A stretch of DNA of 35,682 bases from Planctomycetaceae bacterium (lineage in GTDB: Bacteria; Planctomycetota; Planctomycetia; Planctomycetales; Planctomycetaceae), in NCBI GenBank assembly GCA_028284485.1, contig JANQRQ010000199.1, positions 1 to 35,682 on the forward strand. Reading direction: 5' to 3'. Of the stretch, positions 1 through 7,048 are shown piece by piece. Below the pieces are notes generated by a model. The model saw nothing but the letters and a program-made list of their open reading frames with translations. It searched no databases and was not told the origin of the DNA. The position numbers and the translations under genes are program-made. The first letter of the stretch is position 1. Each line of letters begins with the position of its first letter.

Positions 1-813
1 GTCTACGAATTGCGACGCAAAGGAATTCCGGCTTATACCTTCGCGCAGAATGAAGTGGTCCAAAGAGTGCCCACCATCGACCGCCAAGGACGCCCGCAAG
101 AGCGCCTTGCCAAGCAGGAAGATGGCATTTGTGTGATCGCGGGCAATTACACCGACGTCGAAAACGGTGTGGCCCAAAAGACGCTGGAATATATCAAGAA
201 GTTTAAACCCACGAGTTGGGAAGACCAGGGAGTGTTCAAACCGACTCCGGGTCGTCCCGGTCCGTTAAGTGGCGCCTTCCTGACCGTCAACCCGATGATG
301 TCGCCCGAGGAGGCCCGCCAAGCGAAAGTCGATCCTCTGCTGCTCAAACTCAATTCCGGAATCGAGTATTCGTTGCTCGAAAACCCGGCGAAGTACAGCC
401 TGATCGTGGCTTCATTTTACGGAAACGGCAGTACGAAGGCCCAAGTCGGAACGCGAGTTTTGAGAAAAAGCGATCAGGCTTGGCGAAACAGCAGGCTGGA
501 CGTAGCCGGCGAAGAAGCGTCCCAATTAGTACGTGTTCTGCGCGCCCGTAATTTCAACGCGTTTGTCTATCACGAGCGCTATCGATCGATTGTCACCGTG
601 GGAATGTTCGAATCTCCCAACGATCCCAAGATCGCAAAGGGTTACGAAATATTTCGCGCCAAGGTTCGGCACGACCCATTGACCGGGCGTGACGTATTGA
701 CGGGCGAGAATATTGCCGCTCCGGGGAACGCAAAAACTTGGGTGTTCGATCCCAATCCGACGTTGATCGACGTGCCCCAGTTTCACCGAAACAAGCGCAT
801 CGCCGCCAACTAG
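1..813 (+). CDS. Hypothetical protein with SPOR-like repeat, 5' end missing
   Basis: The reading frame is open from the first base and ends at TAG 811-813, so the start lies outside the window. A TTG at position 10 is only an internal codon. I do not recognise a named family. The segment around codons 160-225 has the pattern of a SPOR-like unit: a stretch like EEASQLVRVLRARNFNAFVY, then a hydrophobic strand with YRSIVTVGMFE. The first visible residues (YELRRKGIPAYTF) look like the tail of an earlier similar unit. This suggests a duplicated SPOR-like fold as in envelope proteins, but that is inference. No signal peptide can be judged because the N-terminus is absent. A hairpin at 819-841 follows directly. 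Function unknown. Confidence 0.75.
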   Translation, partial: VYELRRKGIPAYTFAQNEVVQRVPTIDRQGRPQERLAKQEDGICVIAGNYTDVENGVAQKTLEYIKKFKPTSWEDQGVFKPTPGRPGPLSGAFLTVNPMMSPEEARQAKVDPLLLKLNSGIEYSLLENPAKYSLIVASFYGNGSTKAQVGTRVLRKSDQAWRNSRLDVAGEEASQLVRVLRARNFNAFVYHERYRSIVTVGMFESPNDPKIAKGYEIFRAKVRHDPLTGRDVLTGENIAAPGNAKTWVFDPNPTLIDVPQFHRNKRIAAN

Positions 814-818
814 CGATC

Positions 819-845
819 GCCGCCGGCTAATCGCTGGCGGCTGTT
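819..845 (+). terminator. Hairpin after the first gene, possible terminator
   Basis: GCCGCCGGC (819-827) and GCTGGCGGC (833-841) form a 9-bp stem with one G:T pair and a 5-base loop, followed by TGTTTGT. It begins 5 bases after the stop codon. The T-run is short, so intrinsic termination is plausible rather than certain. Confidence 0.5.
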
Positions 846-971
846 TGTCGCGGTATGCAGGCGCGCATCGAACCGCAATCGGTAGAAGCCGCTCCAGAAA
901 CGGAACAACAGTCTGCTTGGGGCATCCAAGACTGTTGACAACGCTAGTCGTGACGGCAACACTCGGCTGTC

Positions 972-1607
972 ATGAACAGCGATCGATCATTCCCCGATAT
1001 CGTATTGGCCAGCCGAAACGTCAAGAAGAGTCGCGAAATCGCCGAGTTGTTGCGCCCGCATGGCGTCGAAGTTCTTAGTGTTGCCGATTTCCCAGACGTT
1101 GCCGAAGTCGTTGAAGACGGGAACTCCTTCGCCGAAAACGCTGCCAAGAAAGCGGTGCAAACCGCAAAACAGCTGTCCCGATGGGCGATCGGTGAAGACA
1201 GCGGTTTGATGGTCGACGCCCTTGATGGCGCTCCCGGCATTTATTCCGCGCGCTACAGCGGGGAGAACGCCACCGACGAAGAAAACAACGCCAAACTCAT
1301 CGAGGCGTTGCGCGGCATCGCGCCAGACAAAAGAAACGCCGGGTATGTGTGCAATGTGGCGTTATCCGATCCGGAAGGCCAAGTGCAACTTCAGGTAGAG
1401 GCCGGCTGCCGAGGCCGCATCGTCGACGACCCACGCGGAACGAACGGCTTCGGTTACGATCCGCATTTTCTCATTCGTGAATACCATCGGACGTTCGGCG
1501 AGTTGAGTCCGATCGTCAAGAGCCGACTCAGCCATCGGGCTCGGGCCTTCGAACGGCTGATTCCTCAATTAATCAAGCTGTTCCAAGAGCTTGCCCCGCG
1601 GTCCTAG
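972..1607 (+). CDS. rdgB: RdgB/HAM1 non-canonical purine NTP pyrophosphatase
   Basis: Family knowledge: this cytosolic enzyme hydrolyses dITP, XTP and ITP to the monophosphates and keeps deaminated purines out of DNA and RNA. The 211-residue length is normal. Visible motifs in order: LASRNVKKSREI near the N-terminus (substrate-binding Ser/Lys region), SFAENAAKKA, GEDSGLMVDALDGAPGIYSA with the catalytic Asp region, GTNGFGYDPHF, and the C-terminal SHRARAF. The family is clear. The ATG at 972 has no strong Shine-Dalgarno, but it places the first beta strand (DIVLAS) at the usual distance from the N-terminus. The gene stands alone, with an interspersed repeat starting right at its stop codon. Confidence 0.95.
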   Translation: MNSDRSFPDIVLASRNVKKSREIAELLRPHGVEVLSVADFPDVAEVVEDGNSFAENAAKKAVQTAKQLSRWAIGEDSGLMVDALDGAPGIYSARYSGENATDEENNAKLIEALRGIAPDKRNAGYVCNVALSDPEGQVQLQVEAGCRGRIVDDPRGTNGFGYDPHFLIREYHRTFGELSPIVKSRLSHRARAFERLIPQLIKLFQELAPRS

Positions 1608-1608
1608 C

Positions 1609-1712
1609 GCGATTGACTTTTTCTCGTGGGCCCTTCTGGCTCGTGGGAACCGGCAATCTATAGAACAAAACGCGATTGTCGCGGCCACAAGTCAGCGTAT
1701 CACGCTGTGACT
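1609..1712. repeat. Dispersed structured repeat, copy 1
   Basis: About 100 bases downstream of rdgB match 35197-35295 at the other end of the window. Two hairpins are visible: CGCGATTGTCGCG (1671-1683) and CAGCGTATCACGCTG (1693-1707). The second may be extended by flanking AGTC/GACT. Between the copies the loop of the second hairpin changes (ATC to AAC) while its stem is kept. No coding potential is evident. It looks like a REP-type or small non-autonomous element; the family name is not known to me. Confidence 0.7.
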
Positions 1713-1851
1713 TCGGGCTTCCTTCGAATCGACAAAAAATTCCAGTCCTTTGCGAGCAGTTGTCGGTTACAATCAACTGGAACATATCGGCTCGTTCTGA
1801 TATGAATGAACTCTGTTGATTCGTGCATAAACTAACACGGAGACGTCGGCC

Positions 1852-3243
1852 ATGCTCAGTCTATATGACGGTAGACGACGACATCGGCGCGAGTTTCTTA
1901 AGGTTGGTGGTTTGCTGCTTGGTGGGCTTTCGCTGCCAGAATTGATTGCGGTCAAGGCGGCTGCATCGGTCTATGGGTCGCACGTTCACGACAAATCGGT
2001 CATCTTCCTGTTCATGCATGGCGGGCCCAGTCAGACCGAAACGTTCGATCCCAAGATGACGGCCCCGGCGGGTGTTCGCAGCGTTACCGGCGAAGTCTCC
2101 ACGTCGCTTCCTGGCGTCACGTTCGGATCGACGTTTGAAAAACTGGCACCGTTGGCTCACAAGTTTTCTGTCGTCCGATCATTCACGACCGGAGACGGCA
2201 AGCACGATATTAAGCCGGTTGTTTCGCCGTTCACCGAAGGAGCCAACATCGGTTCGATCTATTCACGGATTGTCGGAGCGAATCATCCGGAGAGCGGCAT
2301 TCCCACCAGTGCGGCCTTGTTTCCCACGGCCATCGACGAAGAGGCCAAGCCCCGTTTGCTGCAGTTTGGCGATTTGACGAACACCGGTTCATTGGGAAGC
2401 GGATCGGCGCCATTTGTTCCAGGAGCCGGCGGACCGTTACAGCAAAATATGAAGTTGAACCTGCCCGCGAATCGGCTTGACGATCGGCGGCGTCTGCTTT
2501 CTCGCCTCGACCAAATCAAGTTCGCTGCGGACAAATCGAATCAACTCGACGGGCTCGACTCGATCCGTCAGCAAGCCTTCAGCACGATTTTGGGGGGCGT
2601 CGCCGACGCATTCGATCTTTCGAAAGAAGATCCGCGTCTCGTCGAACGTTACGATACCGCGCCGCTCGTCCGACCGGAAAACATCAGCAAACGCTGGAAC
2701 AATTACAACTTTTACGTCGACAACGCGAAGACGCTCGGCAAGTTGTTGTTGCTAGCCCGGCGATTGTGCGAAGCTGGTTGCGGTTTCGTCACCGTGACGA
2801 CCAGTTTTGTATGGGACATGCACGCCGACCGCAACAACGCCGGTGTCGAAGAAGGCATGGGCTACATGGGTGTGCCATTTGACCATGCCGTTTCTGCATT
2901 CTTGGAAGATGTCGACGCCCGCGGATTGAGCGACAAGATTCTGCTCGTCGCATGTGGCGAAATGGGACGCACGCCAAAGGTTAATAAAAACGGCGGGCGT
3001 GATCACTGGGGAAACCTGGCTCCTTTGATGCTCGCCGGCGGCGGTCTGAATATGGGACAGGTGATCGGCCAGTCGACCCGCGATGCCGGCGAACCGCTGT
3101 CACAACCGCTGAAGATCGATCATCTGCTTTCGACCGTCATGCACACGATGTTCGATGTTGGTGAACTGCGACTGGCTCGTAGCGTACCGGCCGATGTGGT
3201 GCGAATCGCTTCGCAAAGTGAACCGATCCCAGGGTTGTTGTAG
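1852..3243 (+). CDS. DUF1501 family protein, Tat-exported
   Basis: The N-terminus holds a twin-arginine signal (RRHRREFLKVGG followed by a hydrophobic stretch to about residue 38), so folded export is expected. Family hallmarks are the MHGGPSQTETFDPK segment around residue 55, WDMHADRNN, and ACGEMGRTPKVN followed by GGRDHWGN near residue 380. DUF1501 proteins have a sulfatase/alkaline-phosphatase-like fold; their substrate is not established. The length of 463 residues is normal. The start at 1852 has GGAG nine bases upstream. In planctomycetes such genes usually sit beside a DUF1549/DUF1553 cytochrome-like partner, but none is present here: the neighbours are rdgB and a PHP hydrolase. Family assignment is sure, function is not. 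Confidence 0.93.
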   Translation: MLSLYDGRRRHRREFLKVGGLLLGGLSLPELIAVKAAASVYGSHVHDKSVIFLFMHGGPSQTETFDPKMTAPAGVRSVTGEVSTSLPGVTFGSTFEKLAPLAHKFSVVRSFTTGDGKHDIKPVVSPFTEGANIGSIYSRIVGANHPESGIPTSAALFPTAIDEEAKPRLLQFGDLTNTGSLGSGSAPFVPGAGGPLQQNMKLNLPANRLDDRRRLLSRLDQIKFAADKSNQLDGLDSIRQQAFSTILGGVADAFDLSKEDPRLVERYDTAPLVRPENISKRWNNYNFYVDNAKTLGKLLLLARRLCEAGCGFVTVTTSFVWDMHADRNNAGVEEGMGYMGVPFDHAVSAFLEDVDARGLSDKILLVACGEMGRTPKVNKNGGRDHWGNLAPLMLAGGGLNMGQVIGQSTRDAGEPLSQPLKIDHLLSTVMHTMFDVGELRLARSVPADVVRIASQSEPIPGLL

Positions 3244-3416
3244 AACTAATCCCAAACGCCGATTCTGCGAGTTTTCGAGCCTTTGGTTCGAGAGTTGGCG
3301 CTAAGCTTCAGAGGATTTCGACAAATCGTCTACCAAGTTCTCTGTAAACTCTGCGATCTCTGTGGCTAATCGGATGATCTAAATCGAAGGCACAATCTTG
3401 CGATCGGAATAACACC

Positions 3417-5003
3417 ATGCAGACTTCGAAGCTGGTTACGAGTTTGGTCGTTGTCGGGCTGCTTGGTTTGTGTGGCAGTCTGTCGCAGCAAAGCTCCAAT
3501 ATCACACTCACGTTGATTGATGCCGAATCAGGACAGGAAGTTCCCGGGCTGATTCGCATCATCGATGAAGCCGGCGAGCCTGTCGCCGCACCAGGCTTGC
3601 TGTCGCGCGGCTTGGGCCTTAACGAAAATCTGCCAATTTCCAAGTGGCAGGTTGTTCCAGCGTCGTCGACGTTTGAACTACCGGCAGGAAACTACACGAT
3701 CGATGCGATTTCCGGTTTGGAAACCGAGCAAGCACAATTGCGGCTTGATCTGACTGACAAAAAACGCGTCATTGCAACAATCCCGGTCAGACGATTCTAC
3801 AATGCCGCGGCGCAGGGGCTTGCTTCCGCCAATACCCATCTGCACCTGCGGAAGCTCGACCGCGCGATGTCAGATCGGTACTTGGTCGAAATCCCACGCA
3901 GCGACCGCCTCGACATCTTGTTTGTGTCGTATTTGGAGCGGGCCGGTGAAGACGTCGATTACATTTCGAACCGTTATACCTCGGCCGACTTAGCCCAGTT
4001 ATCGAAGCAGGCCGGCGTATACCTGGGGAATGGCGAGGAACATCGACACAACTTTACCGGATTCGGCGAAGGCTACGGCCACGTGATGTTGCTCAACATT
4101 CAGAAGCTGATTCAGCCGGTCAGCATTGGACCGGGAATCATGAAGATGGGATCGGACGGCTTGCCACTTCAACGCGGCATCGATACCGCCCGGCGTGATG
4201 GTGCGACGGTCGTTTGGTGTCATAACAATTGGGGGCGCGAATCGTTTCCCAACTGGGTCAACGGTCGTGTCGACGCACAGAACATTTTCGATGGTGGATC
4301 GCACGGCAGCTACAAGGACAGCTTCTATCGTTATTTGAATGCCGGATTGCGTGTGCCGTTTTCGACCGGAACAGATTGGTTCATGTACGACTTTTCTCGC
4401 GTCTATGTGGAAATGCAGGAAGAGGCGACACCCGCGAATTGGCTCAAGGCGCTTGCGGCGGGCCGCAGCTACATCACCAATGGTCCATTACTCGAGTTTT
4501 CGGTCGACGGCCAGAGAAGTGGCGACACGATCGCGATGCAGCAGCCTGGTTCCGTCACGGTAACGGCGCGCGGCTTGGGTCGGCTCGATTTTCAAAAGTT
4601 GCAACTTATCCGGAACGGGGAAATGATTCAGTCCGTTGGCACTCGGCCTGTCGGCGGACATTTTGAAGCGACTTTGGAAATGAGCCTTACGATCGACGAA
4701 GCGAGTTGGCTGGCGCTAAGAACGCCTCCCCCGTCGGTCAACGGCGATCCCGAGTTGCAAGCGAAGACGCCGCTGAATGAACTTGGGAAGGAACTATTTG
4801 CACACACGGGCCCGGTTTTTGTTGAAGTCGATGGCAACGGCGTGTTCGACAAGGCTGTCGCGCGCGAATTTCTCGCGGAAATGGAAGCGAGCCAGGAACT
4901 CATTCCCGAGAACGGAACGTTCGAATCGGAAGAAGAACTGGCCCGGGTGCTCGACGTCTACCGCGACGGGATTGCTTCGCTGAAGGCACGGCTGGCAGAG
5001 TAG
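3417..5003 (+). CDS. CehA/McbA-type PHP-domain metallohydrolase, exported
   Basis: A Sec-type signal peptide (KLVTSLVVVGLLGLCGS) is followed by a beta-rich region to about residue 125 (LTLIDAESGQEVPGLIRI, a prealbumin-like or carboxypeptidase-regulatory-like fold). A PHP-type metal site then follows in order: NTHLHL, NGEEHRHN, VVWCHNNWG and STGTDWF, which supply His and Asp ligands. A beta-sandwich tail begins near residue 350. CehA/McbA relatives were first known as carbamate (carbaryl) hydrolases, but most family members have unknown substrates, so a role in pesticide breakdown should not be assumed. The 528-residue length fits an exported two-domain form. It follows the DUF1501 gene by 173 bases on the same strand, too far for translational coupling. 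Confidence 0.85.
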   Translation: MQTSKLVTSLVVVGLLGLCGSLSQQSSNITLTLIDAESGQEVPGLIRIIDEAGEPVAAPGLLSRGLGLNENLPISKWQVVPASSTFELPAGNYTIDAISGLETEQAQLRLDLTDKKRVIATIPVRRFYNAAAQGLASANTHLHLRKLDRAMSDRYLVEIPRSDRLDILFVSYLERAGEDVDYISNRYTSADLAQLSKQAGVYLGNGEEHRHNFTGFGEGYGHVMLLNIQKLIQPVSIGPGIMKMGSDGLPLQRGIDTARRDGATVVWCHNNWGRESFPNWVNGRVDAQNIFDGGSHGSYKDSFYRYLNAGLRVPFSTGTDWFMYDFSRVYVEMQEEATPANWLKALAAGRSYITNGPLLEFSVDGQRSGDTIAMQQPGSVTVTARGLGRLDFQKLQLIRNGEMIQSVGTRPVGGHFEATLEMSLTIDEASWLALRTPPPSVNGDPELQAKTPLNELGKELFAHTGPVFVEVDGNGVFDKAVAREFLAEMEASQELIPENGTFESEEELARVLDVYRDGIASLKARLAE

Positions 5004-5524
5004 TCAGCGGACGTGCTCCGGGGGTTCCTTTTGCATGCCCTCCCTTTGCATGCCCACCCTGCTGCGCGATGTGGGGATCGCACGCGGAGTTATGATCCGA
5101 TTCGAGTTGATGACATCGGCCTTACGGTCGGTCGTTTTTGTCTCGGCCTGCTTCAGCCGTTCGTCGGATCTGAATTCTCTGTCCGATTCTTGGCCCCGAA
5201 TTCGATGACAATGTTGCCGACACGAGAAAATGTGCGGCAGGAAGGCTCTTGCTTGAGGGGAAACACTCACGAGGATAGGAAAACAGCGGCAAGTCTGCGT
5301 GCGCCAGGACCATGGCGTTCATATTCTTCGGCAGAACAGTCAACAACGTCGGGCAGTCGATGTTGCTGAAATGTATCGTGGGAACAACATCCCATACGAC
5401 GGAAAGACATATCACAAATCTGCGATTCTCGCGTCAGGCCGAGTTTGCAATCGGAAGGCAATCGAAAACGCACGAGGACGGACCCTCTTGATTCGAAATT
5501 GATCGTAAGACAAGGGGAGCAACA
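5004..5524. other. Gap without a convincing gene
   Basis: Frames here give only basic, low-complexity translations with no conserved motif. The gap contains a doubled CCTTTTGCATGCCC-like segment (about 5028-5055), a stem-loop repeat at 5049-5079, and the ribosome binding site of the next gene (GGGGAG, 5514-5519). Confidence 0.6.
5049..5079. repeat. 9-13-9 stem-loop repeat, copy A
   Basis: CATGCCCAC (5049-5057), a 13-base loop ending GCTGCGCGAT, and GTGGGGATC (5071-5079). The stem has two mismatches. A copy with the same geometry and nearly the same loop lies at 6886-6916. It resembles the short inverted repeats scattered between planctomycete genes. Confidence 0.6.
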
Positions 5525-6787
5525 ATGGCGAATGCGGATGAAACGTCCCCGGTAGGCAAACTTCATGGTGAGAAACCGCAGAAGAGGAAGGAGGAAGACG
5601 TTTCTTCACCGGAAGGTTTCAAAGCCACGATGCTGCAAAAGTGGAGGGAAGTGGGGATTGTTTTGGTGTTTCTGCTGCCGCTCATTCTATTGGTGGCGGC
5701 CGTTCTGTTCGCAGCCCTTTCGTTTCCGACCAATACGATCAAGTTTTCGCTATCAGTTATCGGGTTGTGCGGAGCGAGTGGCGGGCTCTTATTTGCGATG
5801 CGCCAGTCGCGTGTCACTCCGCCCAAGGTGACCAATGGTGCTCTCGAACTCGGATCCCTGGCCGATTGTGGATATGGCATTGCAGGTGCGATCGTCATTT
5901 TTGTTGTCACTCCGGGACTTTCCGAAGACGTTCCCGGTTCGAAGCACTTCAATTCATCGCATGAACCGATTACCGAGCCTCGACAGAATGCAGCAACTCA
6001 ATCCCCCGAATCGAACGACGTCAACACCGACTGGCTGGAGATCATGGCGGTCGCCTTGGTCGGGGGCTATGCCGGCCGCGCGATGATGCAAAAGGCCAGT
6101 GATGCGTTTACCGAGGTCAAAAAGGTGGAGCAACAAGTCGAGACGTTGCACACCACCGTCGACGAGCGGCTCAGCACTGCTGAACAGCAAATCAAAGCCC
6201 AAAGTCGTGCCATCGAATTGGTCGAGCAACAGTTGGATCTCGAGGAACCACCGGTTGATGTCCAAGAACTCGATAAGATTCTGCAAAGCTCCGACTATCA
6301 CGTCAAAAAACGGCTCTACATGCACGTCAAACGCTCTTTTGTTGGTGATCCCCCAACATTCGCGCAGCGCTCCATCCCGATCCTGCAGGCGTTGGTACGG
6401 GCCGACCCGTCTGACCAACACTGCAACTCGCGAGCGATTCTGGCTCGCTGTTTGGGAGAGACCGGCGATTGGGAATCGGCTCTGCAGTGGATTCGAAAGG
6501 CGATTGAAATTCGCGACGCGCAAGAACTCGAAGGACTGGAACGCTACGACGAATTCCTGGCACGTTGCTTGGTTGAACTATGCCCTCATTTCCGCATTGG
6601 GGAACCATCGACCCCCGAAGTGAGTCGCGAGATCGTGAAACAACTGGCGGCAGCGTATCCTCAATCAGAACCGCCTTACGAGAACTGTGGAAACGACCGC
6701 ATTCAGGAATGGCTGGCTCGCAACAGCTTTGTGGCGGACGACAACGTTGCGGATGGCAAACCAACCATTTCAGACACAAGCGAATAG
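5525..6787 (+). CDS. Membrane protein with coiled coil and TPR-like helices
   Basis: I do not recognise a named family. The 420 residues show a charged cytoplasmic N-terminus (1-40) and hydrophobic segments at about 43-65, 73-92, 112-131 and 169-188. A strongly predicted coiled coil follows at about 195-240 (VEQQVETLHTTVDERLSTAE and onward). Then comes a helical region to 385, including a TPR-like pair (ILARCLGETGDWESALQWI). This layout suggests a membrane-anchored scaffold. The start is supported by GGGGAG at 5514-5519, five bases before the ATG. The WD40 gene follows on the same strand after 261 bases with a weak hairpin between them, so a functional pair is possible but unproven. Confidence 0.8.
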   Translation: MANADETSPVGKLHGEKPQKRKEEDVSSPEGFKATMLQKWREVGIVLVFLLPLILLVAAVLFAALSFPTNTIKFSLSVIGLCGASGGLLFAMRQSRVTPPKVTNGALELGSLADCGYGIAGAIVIFVVTPGLSEDVPGSKHFNSSHEPITEPRQNAATQSPESNDVNTDWLEIMAVALVGGYAGRAMMQKASDAFTEVKKVEQQVETLHTTVDERLSTAEQQIKAQSRAIELVEQQLDLEEPPVDVQELDKILQSSDYHVKKRLYMHVKRSFVGDPPTFAQRSIPILQALVRADPSDQHCNSRAILARCLGETGDWESALQWIRKAIEIRDAQELEGLERYDEFLARCLVELCPHFRIGEPSTPEVSREIVKQLAAAYPQSEPPYENCGNDRIQEWLARNSFVADDNVADGKPTISDTSE

Positions 6788-6814
6788 AATCTGAGGCGGC
6801 AGATTAGGTCGGTC

Positions 6815-6832
6815 CTCGCTGGATATAGCGAG
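6815..6832 (+). terminator. Small hairpin between the TPR-like and WD40 genes
   Basis: CTCGCT (6815-6820) and AGCGAG (6827-6832) form a perfect 6-bp stem with a 6-base loop, 28 bases after the stop codon at 6787. There is no T-run, so any terminator role is weak. Confidence 0.3.
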
Positions 6833-6885
6833 TGCTGTAGCCACACCGTCTTAAATCGTTCCACTCATGCAAATTGACGCCAAAG

Positions 6886-6916
6886 CATGGCCACACTGCT
6901 GCGCGATGTGGCCATG
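6886..6916. repeat. 9-13-9 stem-loop repeat, copy B
   Basis: CATGGCCAC (6886-6894), a 13-base loop ending GCTGCGCGAT, and GTGGCCATG (6908-6916). The stem is perfect. Compared with 5049-5079, the fifth stem pair is C:G there and G:C here, a compensated change. It lies just upstream of the WD40 gene and inside the artificially extended form of that frame. Confidence 0.65.
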
Positions 6917-7032
6917 GCACCCAAGTCCGAATCGTTTCGGCAGGGTGCGTTCAGCAGGAAAGAACTGGGCAGTATTGTCGCGATCGCGTACGATTCATAC
7001 TGGACGGCCGGTTGGTGCTCATACTGGCAGGC

Positions 7033-7039
7033 AGGTGGA
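7033..7039 (+). promoter_or_regulatory. Ribosome binding site deciding the WD40 gene start
   Basis: AGGTGGA lies nine bases upstream of the ATG at 7049. That ATG is followed directly by a signal peptide, which the upstream in-frame ATG at 6887 would bury 54 residues inside the protein. Confidence 0.6.
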
Positions 7040-7048
7040 ACGACGACC

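Noticed and set aside
5013..5369. 118-residue plus-strand frame in the gap after the PHP hydrolase
   Set aside because: It runs through the stem-loop repeat and has no conserved pattern.
6887..7048. Extended N-terminus of the WD40 protein starting at the ATG 6887
   Set aside because: It would bury a signal peptide 54 residues inside and translate the stem-loop repeat at 6886-6916. The ATG at 7049 has a ribosome binding site.
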